A stretch of DNA of 47,923 nucleotides from a virus. A program made the translations under genes and the position numbers. Below, one piece after another: positions 18,434-27,841 of the stretch. Under the pieces are notes generated by a model. It worked only from the letters and a program-made list of their open reading frames with translations, was not told the origin of the DNA and did no database searches. Each line of letters begins with the position of its first letter. Position 1 is the first letter of the stretch. The stretch lies in the IMG/VR virus record IMGVR_UViG_3300012000_000030, positions 1 through 47,923 of that record. The stretch is one strand, 5' to 3'.

Positions 18434-20158
18434 ATGAAGAAACCAGAATTTGTCTACCCCGGGTCTGATTTGGACCGCAGTCGTAATCTGATTGCGGCGC
18501 TGGGTAGCTTTTGGTCGAAGATCTATACAGGCGTAGATCAGGTGCATTCGTACGTGACGGCCACCGCGCAGGTCGTGAATCAGACATATCAAAACCTCGT
18601 CGAAACGGTGGAGGCGTTGAGCCGCTTCGACGTGCCGCTGTACCACAAAGAACTGCTGACGCCGATCGTGCTGAAAAAGTCTGAACGTAACTCGGCGCGC
18701 ACGACCGCCGCGCGTTTTGATCGCACAACCGCAGTATTCAACGGCGAGCTGATATTTGACGTCGCGCCTACTGCGCAGTTTTTTTCGTTCCCCCTGCCCA
18801 CCGCCCTAGCCGACGTCGCGCAGCTGTTTAATCGCATTACGTTCCCGACCGGCGTACTGGTCAAAAACACCGATTTCGTTATTGACCGCGACAACAACGC
18901 AATTATCTTTGCGCAAGATCCGTTCGAGAACGCAAGCTTTATCAAACGCCCAACACCGGACGACCCGGGCGACGAAGAGCTGACGCTGTGGGGATTTTGT
19001 GGCAACTTCGATTACAACACGGTATTTAACCAGTTTGCGTACGCCGTCGGAATAAAGCTGCGAACAAGTCAGGGCTACAAAGACCTGACAAACGCGGTCA
19101 TTTCCGGTTTGGTTTCGGGCGGTGCTACGGCGGCTATTCTCGATTCGGCACTCGCTGCTATCTGCGGCATACCCGTGAGTATCGGCCCGCAAGAAACCGT
19201 TGAGTTTATTGACAACGACGCCGCTGGGCTGCTCATTATCACCGACAAGGCAGTGTACCGTTTTACAGAGAACGCTGTGCCGCGTGTCGAAGTTGAGCAA
19301 GTGATTCCAGCCGGAACGCAGCTCGTATACGGTATCGACGTGCACGAGTTTTTTGTCGGCAACACATACGCCCGGCAAGACGCGGCGCAGGGTGTAATTT
19401 GCTGCCCGCCACCGAATAACCTGCTCTCCAGCAATGACTGGGAACTACTCACCACAGAAACCGAAGACGAGCTGCTGATCGATCCTAATAACGAGCAGTG
19501 CCAACCCGTGCGTAAAACAATCGCGGCGCTGGCGCTCGACAAGGGGTTTCTCTCGTCATGCTTTTACGGCGACCTCGTGTTCGAGAATCGTGCCGTCCCG
19601 CTCGAAGTTAACACCGCGCACCACAGCGGCTATACGTACGTTAAATTCCGACTTGGCGGTTACCCGGCCGACGTTGAACGCTTCTTTGACGAAATCCACG
19701 ACCGCGGAAAAGCCGCCGCCGAGTTCCGGGCGTCGCAACCCGACTGCGCCCCGAAACAGAAAATCGGCACGCTGGCGCACCTGTTAGATAAACGCGTAAA
19801 CCCCGCGTCAGAACCACTCGCCAGCCACTTGCCAAAAACAATAAACCCGCTGCGCTTCTTAGTCGAAAACGTGCTGCGTAACAACGTTTTTGTTGTCAGA
19901 ATTTCAATCAGCGCGCTAGGGCTAAATCATCTCGGACTGTACAATATACGACATCTGCGCCAATTGTTGCCGCCGCAAACGGCAATGATCGTCATTTTCG
20001 AGCTGACGGCCGATAAAGATAAGATAACCCCAGAAAACGCCATTTTTGAGGCTGTCGCGAATTTCACAGGAATGGAGCCCCAAAAAGACGAAGTGCCGGT
20101 ATCTTTAGTCAGCGATCTGGGTGCGACCGCGCGGCTTGTTTCTGGCACCTGTCAATAA
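18434..20158 (+). CDS. Baseplate/tail structural protein, unknown
   Basis: A 574-residue protein following the J-like gene by two bases, the position of gpI/gp7/gp53-type wedge or fibre-attachment proteins. The N-terminus (DLDRSRNLIAALGSFWSKIY, then HSYVTATAQVVNQTYQNLVE) is helical. A beta-rich middle follows (FFSFPLPTALADVAQLF, GVLVKNTDFVIDRDN). The C-terminal third ends with LGLNHLGLYNIRHLRQLLPP and MIVIFELTADKDK. A CCPPPNN loop and scattered cysteines occur. Family not recognised; the structural role comes from context. Confidence 0.5.
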   Translation: MKKPEFVYPGSDLDRSRNLIAALGSFWSKIYTGVDQVHSYVTATAQVVNQTYQNLVETVEALSRFDVPLYHKELLTPIVLKKSERNSARTTAARFDRTTAVFNGELIFDVAPTAQFFSFPLPTALADVAQLFNRITFPTGVLVKNTDFVIDRDNNAIIFAQDPFENASFIKRPTPDDPGDEELTLWGFCGNFDYNTVFNQFAYAVGIKLRTSQGYKDLTNAVISGLVSGGATAAILDSALAAICGIPVSIGPQETVEFIDNDAAGLLIITDKAVYRFTENAVPRVEVEQVIPAGTQLVYGIDVHEFFVGNTYARQDAAQGVICCPPPNNLLSSNDWELLTTETEDELLIDPNNEQCQPVRKTIAALALDKGFLSSCFYGDLVFENRAVPLEVNTAHHSGYTYVKFRLGGYPADVERFFDEIHDRGKAAAEFRASQPDCAPKQKIGTLAHLLDKRVNPASEPLASHLPKTINPLRFLVENVLRNNVFVVRISISALGLNHLGLYNIRHLRQLLPPQTAMIVIFELTADKDKITPENAIFEAVANFTGMEPQKDEVPVSLVSDLGATARLVSGTCQ

Positions 20159-20167
20159 GGAAGACCA

Positions 20168-20800
20168 ATGGCTGCTGATAACATTGATCCTGTATTTGGC
20201 GTTCGCGGTCACGTGTCGTTATGGAGCGTAGACGAAAAAACCGGTCTAAAGCTACCGCTGTTCTCGCAGTCGAACCAGATTCAATACGGCTGGGGTTTCA
20301 TTGCGGCCAAGCAACTCGGTTACCGCCGCCAACCCGACCGGCTGGATTACCACATTTCGGCCATGTATATCGAGTACGAAAACATTGACCCCGAGATCGA
20401 AATCTCCGCCCCGTCGTTTGGACGTAATGTCGATATCACGTACTACAACTCGTTGATCGACTCCACAACGCGAAACTTTATTCGCGTGCCGCTGAGCATT
20501 GAACCAGCACTGAGCGTGTCCACCGGCTACGAGGCCAACCTGCCGGTGAATCAGGCAGGAAACCAACTCACATTTTTCGCGCAGACGTCGGAAGCGCGCG
20601 TCGTCTACGAAGGCGAAGAACGACAATTCAGCAGCAGCAACAATAGCCGCGTGTATGCTGCTGCGCTCGTTGCCGCGCCCGTACTGAACGACCGCTCAAA
20701 AGACGTGGTGTTTGCGCGCACAGTATTTGACAGTAATCATCAGGTGACCAAGGAAGCGTCATCGCAGATCGGCATCACATGGGATGTCGCATTCCTGTAA
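20168..20800 (+). CDS. Tail structural protein, unknown (fibre/collar region)
   Basis: A 210-residue beta-rich protein with AAGGA about 7 bases before the ATG. It starts MAADNIDPVFGVRGHVSLWS and ends SSQIGITWDVAFL, an ending of the type seen in small virion proteins next to tail fibres. The gene opens the fibre block after the wedge genes. Many aromatic residues alternate with polar ones (FGRNVDITYYNSLIDS). No enzyme motif or membrane segment. Likely a fibre-base or connector protein; that is inference from position. Confidence 0.45.
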   Translation: MAADNIDPVFGVRGHVSLWSVDEKTGLKLPLFSQSNQIQYGWGFIAAKQLGYRRQPDRLDYHISAMYIEYENIDPEIEISAPSFGRNVDITYYNSLIDSTTRNFIRVPLSIEPALSVSTGYEANLPVNQAGNQLTFFAQTSEARVVYEGEERQFSSSNNSRVYAAALVAAPVLNDRSKDVVFARTVFDSNHQVTKEASSQIGITWDVAFL

Positions 20801-20824
20801 TCAACTAACTGCCGGAGGACAAGG

Positions 20825-22759
20825 ATGTCCGGTAACTGGCTGCACAACATTAAGCACGTAAACCCCGGCGAGCCGGTGCAGGCGGGAATTGTTTCCCGCC
20901 CCGACCGCACGCTGGAGGAACGCACCGACTACCTCAAAGACCGGCTCGACGCGGCCGCAATTGGCCGTGTGCTGGTAGACAGCAACGCTACCATCGCGCC
21001 TGATGTGTTGCCCGGTCAGCCGGTGTTCTGGAACTGGGTTGAACACCGATACGAAAAAGCGCTAGCCGCGGCCGCGCCCGACCCGGAAACACAGACGCTG
21101 GTCGTACAGCCGTCGTCAGATTGCGTCGGCATCTGCGTCACTAAAAAGTCTGAAACGCTCGGCGATATCGTGCTGCGCGGAATTGTCGATATTGCTGACT
21201 TACAAAACGCGATCGACGGGCCGATCACGCCCGGCCGCTATTACTTGTCGTCGGCAGTACCGGGCAAACTCGTAAAGCAGCGTCCCGCTGTTACGGTAAG
21301 CGTTTGTCACGTACAAGGCCCGAAAGATAGCTGCACGACTGTGCCGCGCGTCGTCGTCATGCCGAACGTGCGTGACTTTATTGACGAGCATATTCACTAT
21401 CGGTTTGATCTAGCGACGGCGCCGGTCGGCACGGCCGCGACACAAACAATCAACGACGTTGAGCGCGTAGTCATTACGCCGCCGCAGAATGCCGCCGTCG
21501 CTGCGGCAACGCCCGGTTGGTTGCCGGCCGGCCATTCTGTGTTTAACGGCAAAGCACCTAACGGTGCGCTGTTCGGTTACAACATCGCGGCGCATTCGGC
21601 ACTGTCGAACGTGTGGCCGCCGCTGCCGATCCAATCGGTTGCGATGTTGTGGGATAAGGGCGACGGGCACGTCGGCTCAACAGAAATTCCGCTGGGTCGC
21701 AACGGATTGGCGATCTGCGACACAAACGGCATTTGGTGGATGAGCGACTGTGTCGGTGATGTGCCGTGGCCGGAAACACCGACCACCGATCCGAATCCGC
21801 CGCCGGTTGGCGAGTGCCCGCGCACAGAGAACATGCGCCTTGCCGTTGTGTATCTCCGCATGCTAGTCGGAAACGACAGGAACAGTGTGACGAGTCTCGT
21901 TAAAGACGTTGACGCCGACACCGGCACGTTAACAGAAAGCACGCCGGATGCGACCACTGTTACAAGTCCGATCTCGATCACCAACTGCGCAGACAACCCG
22001 GCGACTACTGGCGACTTGCAACTGAACTTAGATCTGCAGATCGCGGAGGGGGACGCGCGTGGCGGGCAAGCGCTGAAGGGCGTCGTAAACCGACACCAGT
22101 TGACTCGCGGCTGGATTGCCGAGGGCGCATTTACGCTGTCGAACCAGATTGCGATTACCGGTTCGCGCAGCAATCCGCGGACGCTGACAACAGAAGAAAA
22201 GCAGCAGTTCAATTTAACCACAACCAACCCGATCACATTACACCAAGGCATTCTCCGCATCGACTACACGGATCAGTTGGTTGAGCGCGAAATCTCTCCA
22301 CAAATCATCCGGTTGAGCGATACGGTTGAGCGTCTGTACATGGATATCCCGTATCTCGGCTTTCCCGGAAATCAAGCGTCCCTGCTGCGACTTCGGTTTA
22401 ACGTTCCGGGCAGCAATCTCGGCGACAATCTGAAAATGCGTATCCGCGTGCAACTGTTCGGTCGCGACGGCACACAGACGCAACGCAAGGTAATGCCCTC
22501 GCTGTACATGACTCGCCGAATCCTCGCGCTCCCGGTGAGTGCCGGGGCAGACGGGCTGGCGCTTGAAACAGCGGACACTAATTTGATCTTTGACTCTAGC
22601 GCCAACTTATACATAGATCGTGTCATCCAGCGCGATAGCGACGAGTTTGCCGTCAGCGAAGGTGATACCGTGCTGGTCACAATCGGTCGCACGGAAGACA
22701 ACGTCTACGGAGAAATCGGCGTATTACGCGTCACAGGCATCGTCTATAGCGCGACATAA
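20825..22759 (+). CDS. Putative tail fibre or virion protein
   Basis: A 644-residue protein with GGAGG upstream of its ATG. It begins MSGNWLHNIKHVNPGEPVQA, with a helical stretch ERTDYLKDRLDAAAIGRVLV, then beta-rich domains. A Pro-rich linker near the middle (TTDPNPPPVGECPRTEN) separates an N-terminal part containing GNGLAICDTNGIWW-like small-domain sequence from a C-terminal jelly-roll-like part (LLRLRFNVPGSNLGDNLKMR). The N-terminus lacks the R-x-Y-P module of the next fibre genes, so this may be the platform they attach to. Function inferred from neighbours. Confidence 0.45.
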   Translation: MSGNWLHNIKHVNPGEPVQAGIVSRPDRTLEERTDYLKDRLDAAAIGRVLVDSNATIAPDVLPGQPVFWNWVEHRYEKALAAAAPDPETQTLVVQPSSDCVGICVTKKSETLGDIVLRGIVDIADLQNAIDGPITPGRYYLSSAVPGKLVKQRPAVTVSVCHVQGPKDSCTTVPRVVVMPNVRDFIDEHIHYRFDLATAPVGTAATQTINDVERVVITPPQNAAVAAATPGWLPAGHSVFNGKAPNGALFGYNIAAHSALSNVWPPLPIQSVAMLWDKGDGHVGSTEIPLGRNGLAICDTNGIWWMSDCVGDVPWPETPTTDPNPPPVGECPRTENMRLAVVYLRMLVGNDRNSVTSLVKDVDADTGTLTESTPDATTVTSPISITNCADNPATTGDLQLNLDLQIAEGDARGGQALKGVVNRHQLTRGWIAEGAFTLSNQIAITGSRSNPRTLTTEEKQQFNLTTTNPITLHQGILRIDYTDQLVEREISPQIIRLSDTVERLYMDIPYLGFPGNQASLLRLRFNVPGSNLGDNLKMRIRVQLFGRDGTQTQRKVMPSLYMTRRILALPVSAGADGLALETADTNLIFDSSANLYIDRVIQRDSDEFAVSEGDTVLVTIGRTEDNVYGEIGVLRVTGIVYSAT

Positions 22760-22772
22760 TAGGTGAGCCGCC

Positions 22773-23714
22773 ATGCCGATCGGAAACTGGAACCTACAGT
22801 GGCTCAACCACAATTCGCAGCGCTCGTACCCGCTGACGGAGCGCGCCACCAAAACATCTGTTGACGGAACAATTCGGCTGCCGGACAGCTTCATTGTTGC
22901 GTTATACCTACCAATCCACTCGGGGTTAGATTTTGCGCCCAACAACTTTCATATCAAAAGCGTATTAATTGCCCCGACCGGTTTTAACATCACCGTTGGC
23001 TACACAGCCAACGGGCAGTCTGTAGACGTTGCTGCGGCTAACATCATCCGCAGCAATTACCAGCCAAACCGCTCATACGCGCTCGGCGGCGTGGGCGACT
23101 TCGACGACTGCGTCGGCCGTGTCGTGCTCGGCAACCTCGATGAGATAGACCAGTTGCCGCCCGGACTCTACGAGTTCGATAAGGCCGGCGGTGAGCTTGA
23201 AACCGACGCGATTCGGCCGATGATCCGCGCCGTCACCCGGCTGCGTGTTTCAAACAACGGCGAACTGAGCGAACCGATTTACGGCGACGTGACTCTGGTA
23301 GCCGGTAACAACGTGCGAATCACGGCCGCCAACTTTGGGGCCGAGACTGAGATCATTTTTGACGCCATCGCAAACACGAACCTGAACGAAGAGTGTTACT
23401 GCGAGGTGCCAGAGATCGGGTCGTGTATCCGCTGCATCAACGGCGTATGCAGCACTGACGGCAACTTTATCTTGGCGCCGGACGACTGCATTCAGATCAC
23501 GCCGATGAGTAACGGCCTGAAGTTCTCGGATACCTGCGCGCAGCCGTGCTGTGGCTGCACTGAGCTGGACGCCATCATCGACCAGATCAACCGCTTCGGC
23601 GACGGCGTCACCACGCTGCAAAACTTTATTACGCGGCTCGGGTCTGAGGTGACCCAGATGAGTCTTGTCGTGCTTGGAAGCCAACTCGGCGATTCTGGCT
23701 GCTCAACGGGGTGA
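22773..23714 (+). CDS. Tail fibre protein with R-x-Y-P-[LF] N-terminal module (1)
   Basis: A 313-residue protein, first of a set of consecutive fibre paralogues. The N-terminal module reads NWNLQWLNHNSQRSYPLTER, followed ~15 residues on by IRLPDSFIVALYLP. Other members have the same pattern, suggesting a common docking domain. An internal module reads CINGVCSTDGNFILAPDDC at about base 23427. A Cys cluster (CAQPCCGCTELD) follows, then a C-terminal helix IIDQINRFGDGVTTLQNFI that could trimerise. AGGTGAG precedes the ATG. The cysteines may cross-link chains after assembly or bind metal. Receptor unknown. Confidence 0.6.
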   Translation: MPIGNWNLQWLNHNSQRSYPLTERATKTSVDGTIRLPDSFIVALYLPIHSGLDFAPNNFHIKSVLIAPTGFNITVGYTANGQSVDVAAANIIRSNYQPNRSYALGGVGDFDDCVGRVVLGNLDEIDQLPPGLYEFDKAGGELETDAIRPMIRAVTRLRVSNNGELSEPIYGDVTLVAGNNVRITAANFGAETEIIFDAIANTNLNEECYCEVPEIGSCIRCINGVCSTDGNFILAPDDCIQITPMSNGLKFSDTCAQPCCGCTELDAIIDQINRFGDGVTTLQNFITRLGSEVTQMSLVVLGSQLGDSGCSTG

Positions 23715-23717
23715 TCC

Positions 23718-25328
23718 ATGACGTGCCCCGACTTTCAAACCGCCCCTCGTGGTCGCGCTGGACTTGGCGTAGTTCAGCCGCAAAGCGGCTTGGATTATCC
23801 GCTTGTTGCGCCGTCGGCAGATATTAAATACCTGCTGGCAGACCTGCATCTTGCCTACGACGACGCAGGCGAATACGACCCGCAAGTCACACCGGCAGCA
23901 CACCCACTGCGAATTAAATATCTTTACGGCGCGGGCTGCATTGAAAACACGCCGCCCGCCGGTTTTCCGACAACGGCACATGCTGCCGACATTGTAATTG
24001 TCGACGCAAACGAACGTGTCATTCTTGATACCACGGCCGGCGCCGTGACGTTCAACGCGCAGGACTGGAGCGCTGATTACAGAATCTACGAGTGGAAGAC
24101 GCCCCGTGCCGTGTGCCGCCTCGTCGCTTACACCACGTGGCCAGACGACGACAGCGGTCTGACCGACGACGACACACGACGAAACTACAACAAGTATTTA
24201 GCGCCAGCGAATGCTCGGCTGGATGAGCGGGCTGTGTACAAGATGCCAAAACGCCTGCTGACGCTCCGCGCCCGCAGCGGCCAGACCACAAGCCCGCGCT
24301 ACACCGGCAGTTTCAAATTCGTTAACGGCTACAACACAGAAATCGCCGTCACTGAGCGCGCCACGAAGAATTTCCGCAACAATACCAAGGTTAACTTTAG
24401 CGCTGTCGCCGGCAGCGGTCTCGGGCGTTACGGAAACTGCCCCGGCGGCGCGACTGTACCAATTACAAAGATCAACGGCGTATCCGCGCTCGATGGCGAC
24501 TTCCGCCTGTCGGCGACAGACTGCCTGTGGATTCGCCGGCCTGTGACAGTAGGTGTTTCGCCGCCGTATCCGGTGAACCCGTCGACAACAGCGCAGCAGC
24601 AAATTGGCGCCGACTGCGACCCGTGCTGTGGCTGCAAAGACTACTCAGACACGGCGAAGTACATGAACGATACGAGCTACCGGTATAAGCTCATCGGGCA
24701 ACGCGCTGAAAAAGTTCGTACGGAGCACGAAAACAACATCGCGCGCTGGCTCGATCAGCGCGCATGCAGCGTTCAGCGGCCGTTGCGATTGTTTATGGTG
24801 CCACAGCGTTGCCCGTACGTCGACGTCGTCATGATGTTATGCAATCCCTGCGAAACATGCGTCGACCCGACACGCCTTACTGTGACCTTCAATGTAGCCG
24901 GCGATCTAGTGCCGTCTGACCCGGAGAATCAAACGTCAGTAGCCGTACGGCCAAGCTTGGAGTGCGGCTACACGACGATGCACGCGCCGGGAATCCGCGG
25001 CGGAGCTGTTGGCATCACCGTCAGTGGTGATGGGTTGCAGTATTCAGCAGCGTTTCCGCAACTGAAACCCGGTGACTCAGCGTACGTGCAATTCCGTTTG
25101 AAGTTCAGCCAGTTTGACCCAAACAACCCGGCGGTCGAGGAAACGCGCGCCCGCGGGCCGTATGTGATCACAGGCGTACTCACCGGCACGTACCTCAACA
25201 CTGGCGCGCCTGTACTAACAAATTGCGGCAAAGATTTAACCGACGGATTGCCGCCTCCCGCCGCGATGGCTGAAACAGTGCAAACCCTGCACTGCAACTC
25301 AGAAGGCAAAACAGAGGCGCCCTGCTAA
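23718..25328 (+). CDS. Tail fibre-related protein with shared ING module and Cys cluster
   Basis: A 536-residue protein starting three bases after the previous stop, with GGGGTGA as SD. The N-terminus contains QPQSGLDYPLVAP, a loose version of the Y-P-L module. The middle has KINGVSALDGDFRLSATDC and, after a short spacer, CDPCCGCKDYSD, matching the arrangement in the preceding gene (INGV…DGNF…DC, then PCCGC). The C-terminal ~170 residues form a beta domain (LTVTFNVAGDLVPSD, GDSAYVQFRLKFSQF) reminiscent of an Ig-like or DUF11-type fold. The pairing with the previous gene suggests partner subunits. No catalytic motif. Confidence 0.55.
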   Translation: MTCPDFQTAPRGRAGLGVVQPQSGLDYPLVAPSADIKYLLADLHLAYDDAGEYDPQVTPAAHPLRIKYLYGAGCIENTPPAGFPTTAHAADIVIVDANERVILDTTAGAVTFNAQDWSADYRIYEWKTPRAVCRLVAYTTWPDDDSGLTDDDTRRNYNKYLAPANARLDERAVYKMPKRLLTLRARSGQTTSPRYTGSFKFVNGYNTEIAVTERATKNFRNNTKVNFSAVAGSGLGRYGNCPGGATVPITKINGVSALDGDFRLSATDCLWIRRPVTVGVSPPYPVNPSTTAQQQIGADCDPCCGCKDYSDTAKYMNDTSYRYKLIGQRAEKVRTEHENNIARWLDQRACSVQRPLRLFMVPQRCPYVDVVMMLCNPCETCVDPTRLTVTFNVAGDLVPSDPENQTSVAVRPSLECGYTTMHAPGIRGGAVGITVSGDGLQYSAAFPQLKPGDSAYVQFRLKFSQFDPNNPAVEETRARGPYVITGVLTGTYLNTGAPVLTNCGKDLTDGLPPPAAMAETVQTLHCNSEGKTEAPC

Positions 25329-25331
25329 GCC

Positions 25332-27065
25332 ATGTCTATACGTAATCAGAACTGGTACAACCTGCAGTCTACACGGCGCTACCCGCTCGACGATTTATCG
25401 AGCGGGTTGGACGATGCTGGTGTGTTCATCCGCGACGACATTCTTGTCGATTGCCATATTCGGTTTCCAAACACGCTTGGCAAATATCTTTACGTGCAAG
25501 GCTTGACGGTCTCCGCCGGTATCGTGACTGCCGTCTTTGGCGTTGTTGACGATCTTGAGGCGACAGCAGGGCAAACGATTTGCGCGGTCTCTGTGCCGCA
25601 GCCAATCACACCCTACGTGAATTACAGCGTGACTGCCTTGGTGCCCGGCGTATCTGGGTGGGTGGCGTTCGGCCCCGGAACAGATACGGCGTTTACAGGT
25701 CGCTACAGCACGCCAAAACAAACAGTCATTCAGCCACGAAATGCGCGCCCATATCGCCCGCTGCCGATTCCCACGCTGGGCAAAATCCACCTTGGCACAG
25801 CGCTGCAAGGCGTTGTGAATCTTGTCGGCAGTTCACCAGTTACCGCGCAATACGAAACAATCGAATACGAAAACAAGACCTACCCCGCCATCGTCTTTCG
25901 GCTTGATGCAGCGCTGGTAACGGGCGATTACAACCCGCTCGCCCTCTTCTTAGGCCCCTGCGGCCAGCGCCCAGAAAGCGGGACGTGCCCGAAGACGCCT
26001 ATTGAAACTATTAATGGTGTGGCGCCGGACTGCAACGGAAACATCAATATCGTGTTCGACGGCTTTAATGATATCAATTTCGCCAACTGCGGCGGCGCCG
26101 ACATTGTTACCGACACCAGCTTAAAAGCCGTCTGCGACGCAAACAAACCCAAGCGCCCGCAAGAGTTCAAAGATCTTTGCTGCACGCTTACTGGCGAAAA
26201 CATTTATACGTTCAGCAGCCTCAACGCGTTTCCACCGGCCGGCGAAACAAATCAGCTGTACCTTGCGTTTGATACGAACAAGGTGTATCGCTGGTCGGGC
26301 ACAAACTACGTGGAGACAGACATTGTTATCGACGAGTACTGCTGGCCTGACCCGACGACGGCAATCGACCTGATCGTCGACGAAACGCTGGATACGCCAG
26401 CGTACGCGTGCATGCCGTTGCCGCTGTGCATTGATTTCAGCTCGTGCCAGCCCAACGCCTACTTTGTCACGCAGACAGGCGTATTCGCAGGTCAAGAAAC
26501 GACTGCGCCGCCCGTGTGTGGAAACTGCGACCCCGGCGAGTTTGACGCCAACATCGGAACCGGGCTGACAAATCACGGCACATACGTATCGGCAGGCATC
26601 GGCGGCACAAACGTCGCGATTCTGAAAAACTGCGCGACAGACTGGGCGCTAAACCACTCCATCATGACCGAGTTTAAAATCGGCACAAACGGCGTGGCGC
26701 GAAACGGCGGGCTCGTGCTGAATTACACGCAAACGCTCGAACTAGGGCAAGTCGTGACGCGCTATATCGTTGTAATGGTCGACGCCACCCGCGGGAAGGT
26801 GCGCGTCATGCGCTACAACGACGGCACATTTACCGACGAGCTGGCCGTCAACTACAACGCAAAAGTAAATACGTGGTATCGGATGTACGCGAGCCTGAAC
26901 CTCAACGGCAGCAACCTCAGTGTCACGTTTTCCCTGTCCGAGTTAGATGGCGCACATCCAGTTAACGGCTTTACCGACATCATTAACCCCGGCGACGTCA
27001 CTGGCGCGGTCGGCTTGTTTGCAAACCAGTCGTCAACGTTCTTCAACAAATTTGTGGTGCAGTGA
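25332..27065 (+). CDS. Tail fibre protein with R-x-Y-P-[LF] module (2) and C-terminal lectin-like domain
   Basis: A 577-residue fibre. N-terminal module NQNWYNLQSTRRYPLDDL, then IRDDILVDCHIRFP. An ING module (TINGVAPDCNGNINIVFDG) lies near base 26002. Around residue 293 is FSSLNAFPPAGETNQLYLAF, then NKVYRWSGTNYVE, a small fibre domain common in phages (P-x-x-G-E…LY…Y-R-W-S-G). The C-terminal ~185 residues look like a concanavalin/LamG-type jelly roll (VNTWYRMYASLNLNGSNLSV, then TGAVGLFANQSSTFFNKFVV), suggesting glycan binding. Order: docking, ING, linker domain, lectin-like tip. Sugar specificity cannot be read from the sequence. Confidence 0.6.
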   Translation: MSIRNQNWYNLQSTRRYPLDDLSSGLDDAGVFIRDDILVDCHIRFPNTLGKYLYVQGLTVSAGIVTAVFGVVDDLEATAGQTICAVSVPQPITPYVNYSVTALVPGVSGWVAFGPGTDTAFTGRYSTPKQTVIQPRNARPYRPLPIPTLGKIHLGTALQGVVNLVGSSPVTAQYETIEYENKTYPAIVFRLDAALVTGDYNPLALFLGPCGQRPESGTCPKTPIETINGVAPDCNGNINIVFDGFNDINFANCGGADIVTDTSLKAVCDANKPKRPQEFKDLCCTLTGENIYTFSSLNAFPPAGETNQLYLAFDTNKVYRWSGTNYVETDIVIDEYCWPDPTTAIDLIVDETLDTPAYACMPLPLCIDFSSCQPNAYFVTQTGVFAGQETTAPPVCGNCDPGEFDANIGTGLTNHGTYVSAGIGGTNVAILKNCATDWALNHSIMTEFKIGTNGVARNGGLVLNYTQTLELGQVVTRYIVVMVDATRGKVRVMRYNDGTFTDELAVNYNAKVNTWYRMYASLNLNGSNLSVTFSLSELDGAHPVNGFTDIINPGDVTGAVGLFANQSSTFFNKFVVQ

Positions 27066-27841
27066 TGGCTGGCGCACGCATTCTATTTCCAGAGTTCCGC
27101 GACGAGCAATCAACGTCTCGGTATCCGTTTGCTGACACGGCAACGCTGCAAAGCTCAACAGACGCGAGTATTCAGATTGCGGCAGACACGTTCATCGACG
27201 CGTCTTTTTTCGCGATCGGCGGCAGCACCCGGGCGTTCATTTCGTCGATCTCGGTAGCCGCCCAAAAAATAACAATAACCGTCGGCGACTCAGATCTCGC
27301 TGCCCGGATCTCCGCCAGCTACGACCCGCTGAGCCCGCCAGCTGACGGCATAATCACGTTCAACGACACGTACGGCCGTCCCGCCGGAATGCTGCTTTCA
27401 ACGCCGGTCGCACTCGCTCGATTTTCGGCGTGGGCTATCGGGACATACACGTTCACACAGGCCGAGACCGAATTTGTTTCGAGCGTGGTCATCCCCGCCA
27501 ACGAGCCGGGAGTGCGTGCCCTGCGGCCAGAAACAAAGCAGTTTTTAACCGGCGACGTTTGGCTCGTCGGCGATCAGGGCGTTGTTTTACGGCAAGACGG
27601 CCCGGGCGTCATCCGGGTGGACATTGTTGGCGTGCCGCTGTTCAAACGTTTCCTGTGCGAACCGCAGAGCGAAGACTTTCCGACTAAGCGCTACATCAAG
27701 ACAATCAACGGCTGCGGCCCGGACGAATTCGGGAATTTCACCTTCACGGCAACAAATCAACTTGCGCCCGACGCTGTGTTGCGCATCTATGTCGACGGCG
27801 ACACAATTGTTATCGACACCGTCGGCAGGAGCGTTGTGTAA
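27065..27841 (+). CDS. Tail fibre protein with R-x-Y-P-[LF] module (3)
   Basis: A 258-residue protein whose ATG overlaps the previous stop (TGATG); an in-frame GTG at 27062 is an alternative. The N-terminus reads FPEFRDEQSTSRYPFADTAT, then IQIAADTFIDASFF, the docking pattern shared with genes at 22773, 25332 and 27841. Beta strands follow (AQKITITVGDSDLAARI). The ING module TINGCGPDEFGNFTFTATNQ is near base 27693, followed by a short C-terminal strand pair (AVLRIYVDGDTIVIDTV). It lacks a distal receptor domain, so it may be a structural member or adaptor of the fibre bundle. Confidence 0.6.
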   Translation: MAGARILFPEFRDEQSTSRYPFADTATLQSSTDASIQIAADTFIDASFFAIGGSTRAFISSISVAAQKITITVGDSDLAARISASYDPLSPPADGIITFNDTYGRPAGMLLSTPVALARFSAWAIGTYTFTQAETEFVSSVVIPANEPGVRALRPETKQFLTGDVWLVGDQGVVLRQDGPGVIRVDIVGVPLFKRFLCEPQSEDFPTKRYIKTINGCGPDEFGNFTFTATNQLAPDAVLRIYVDGDTIVIDTVGRSVV

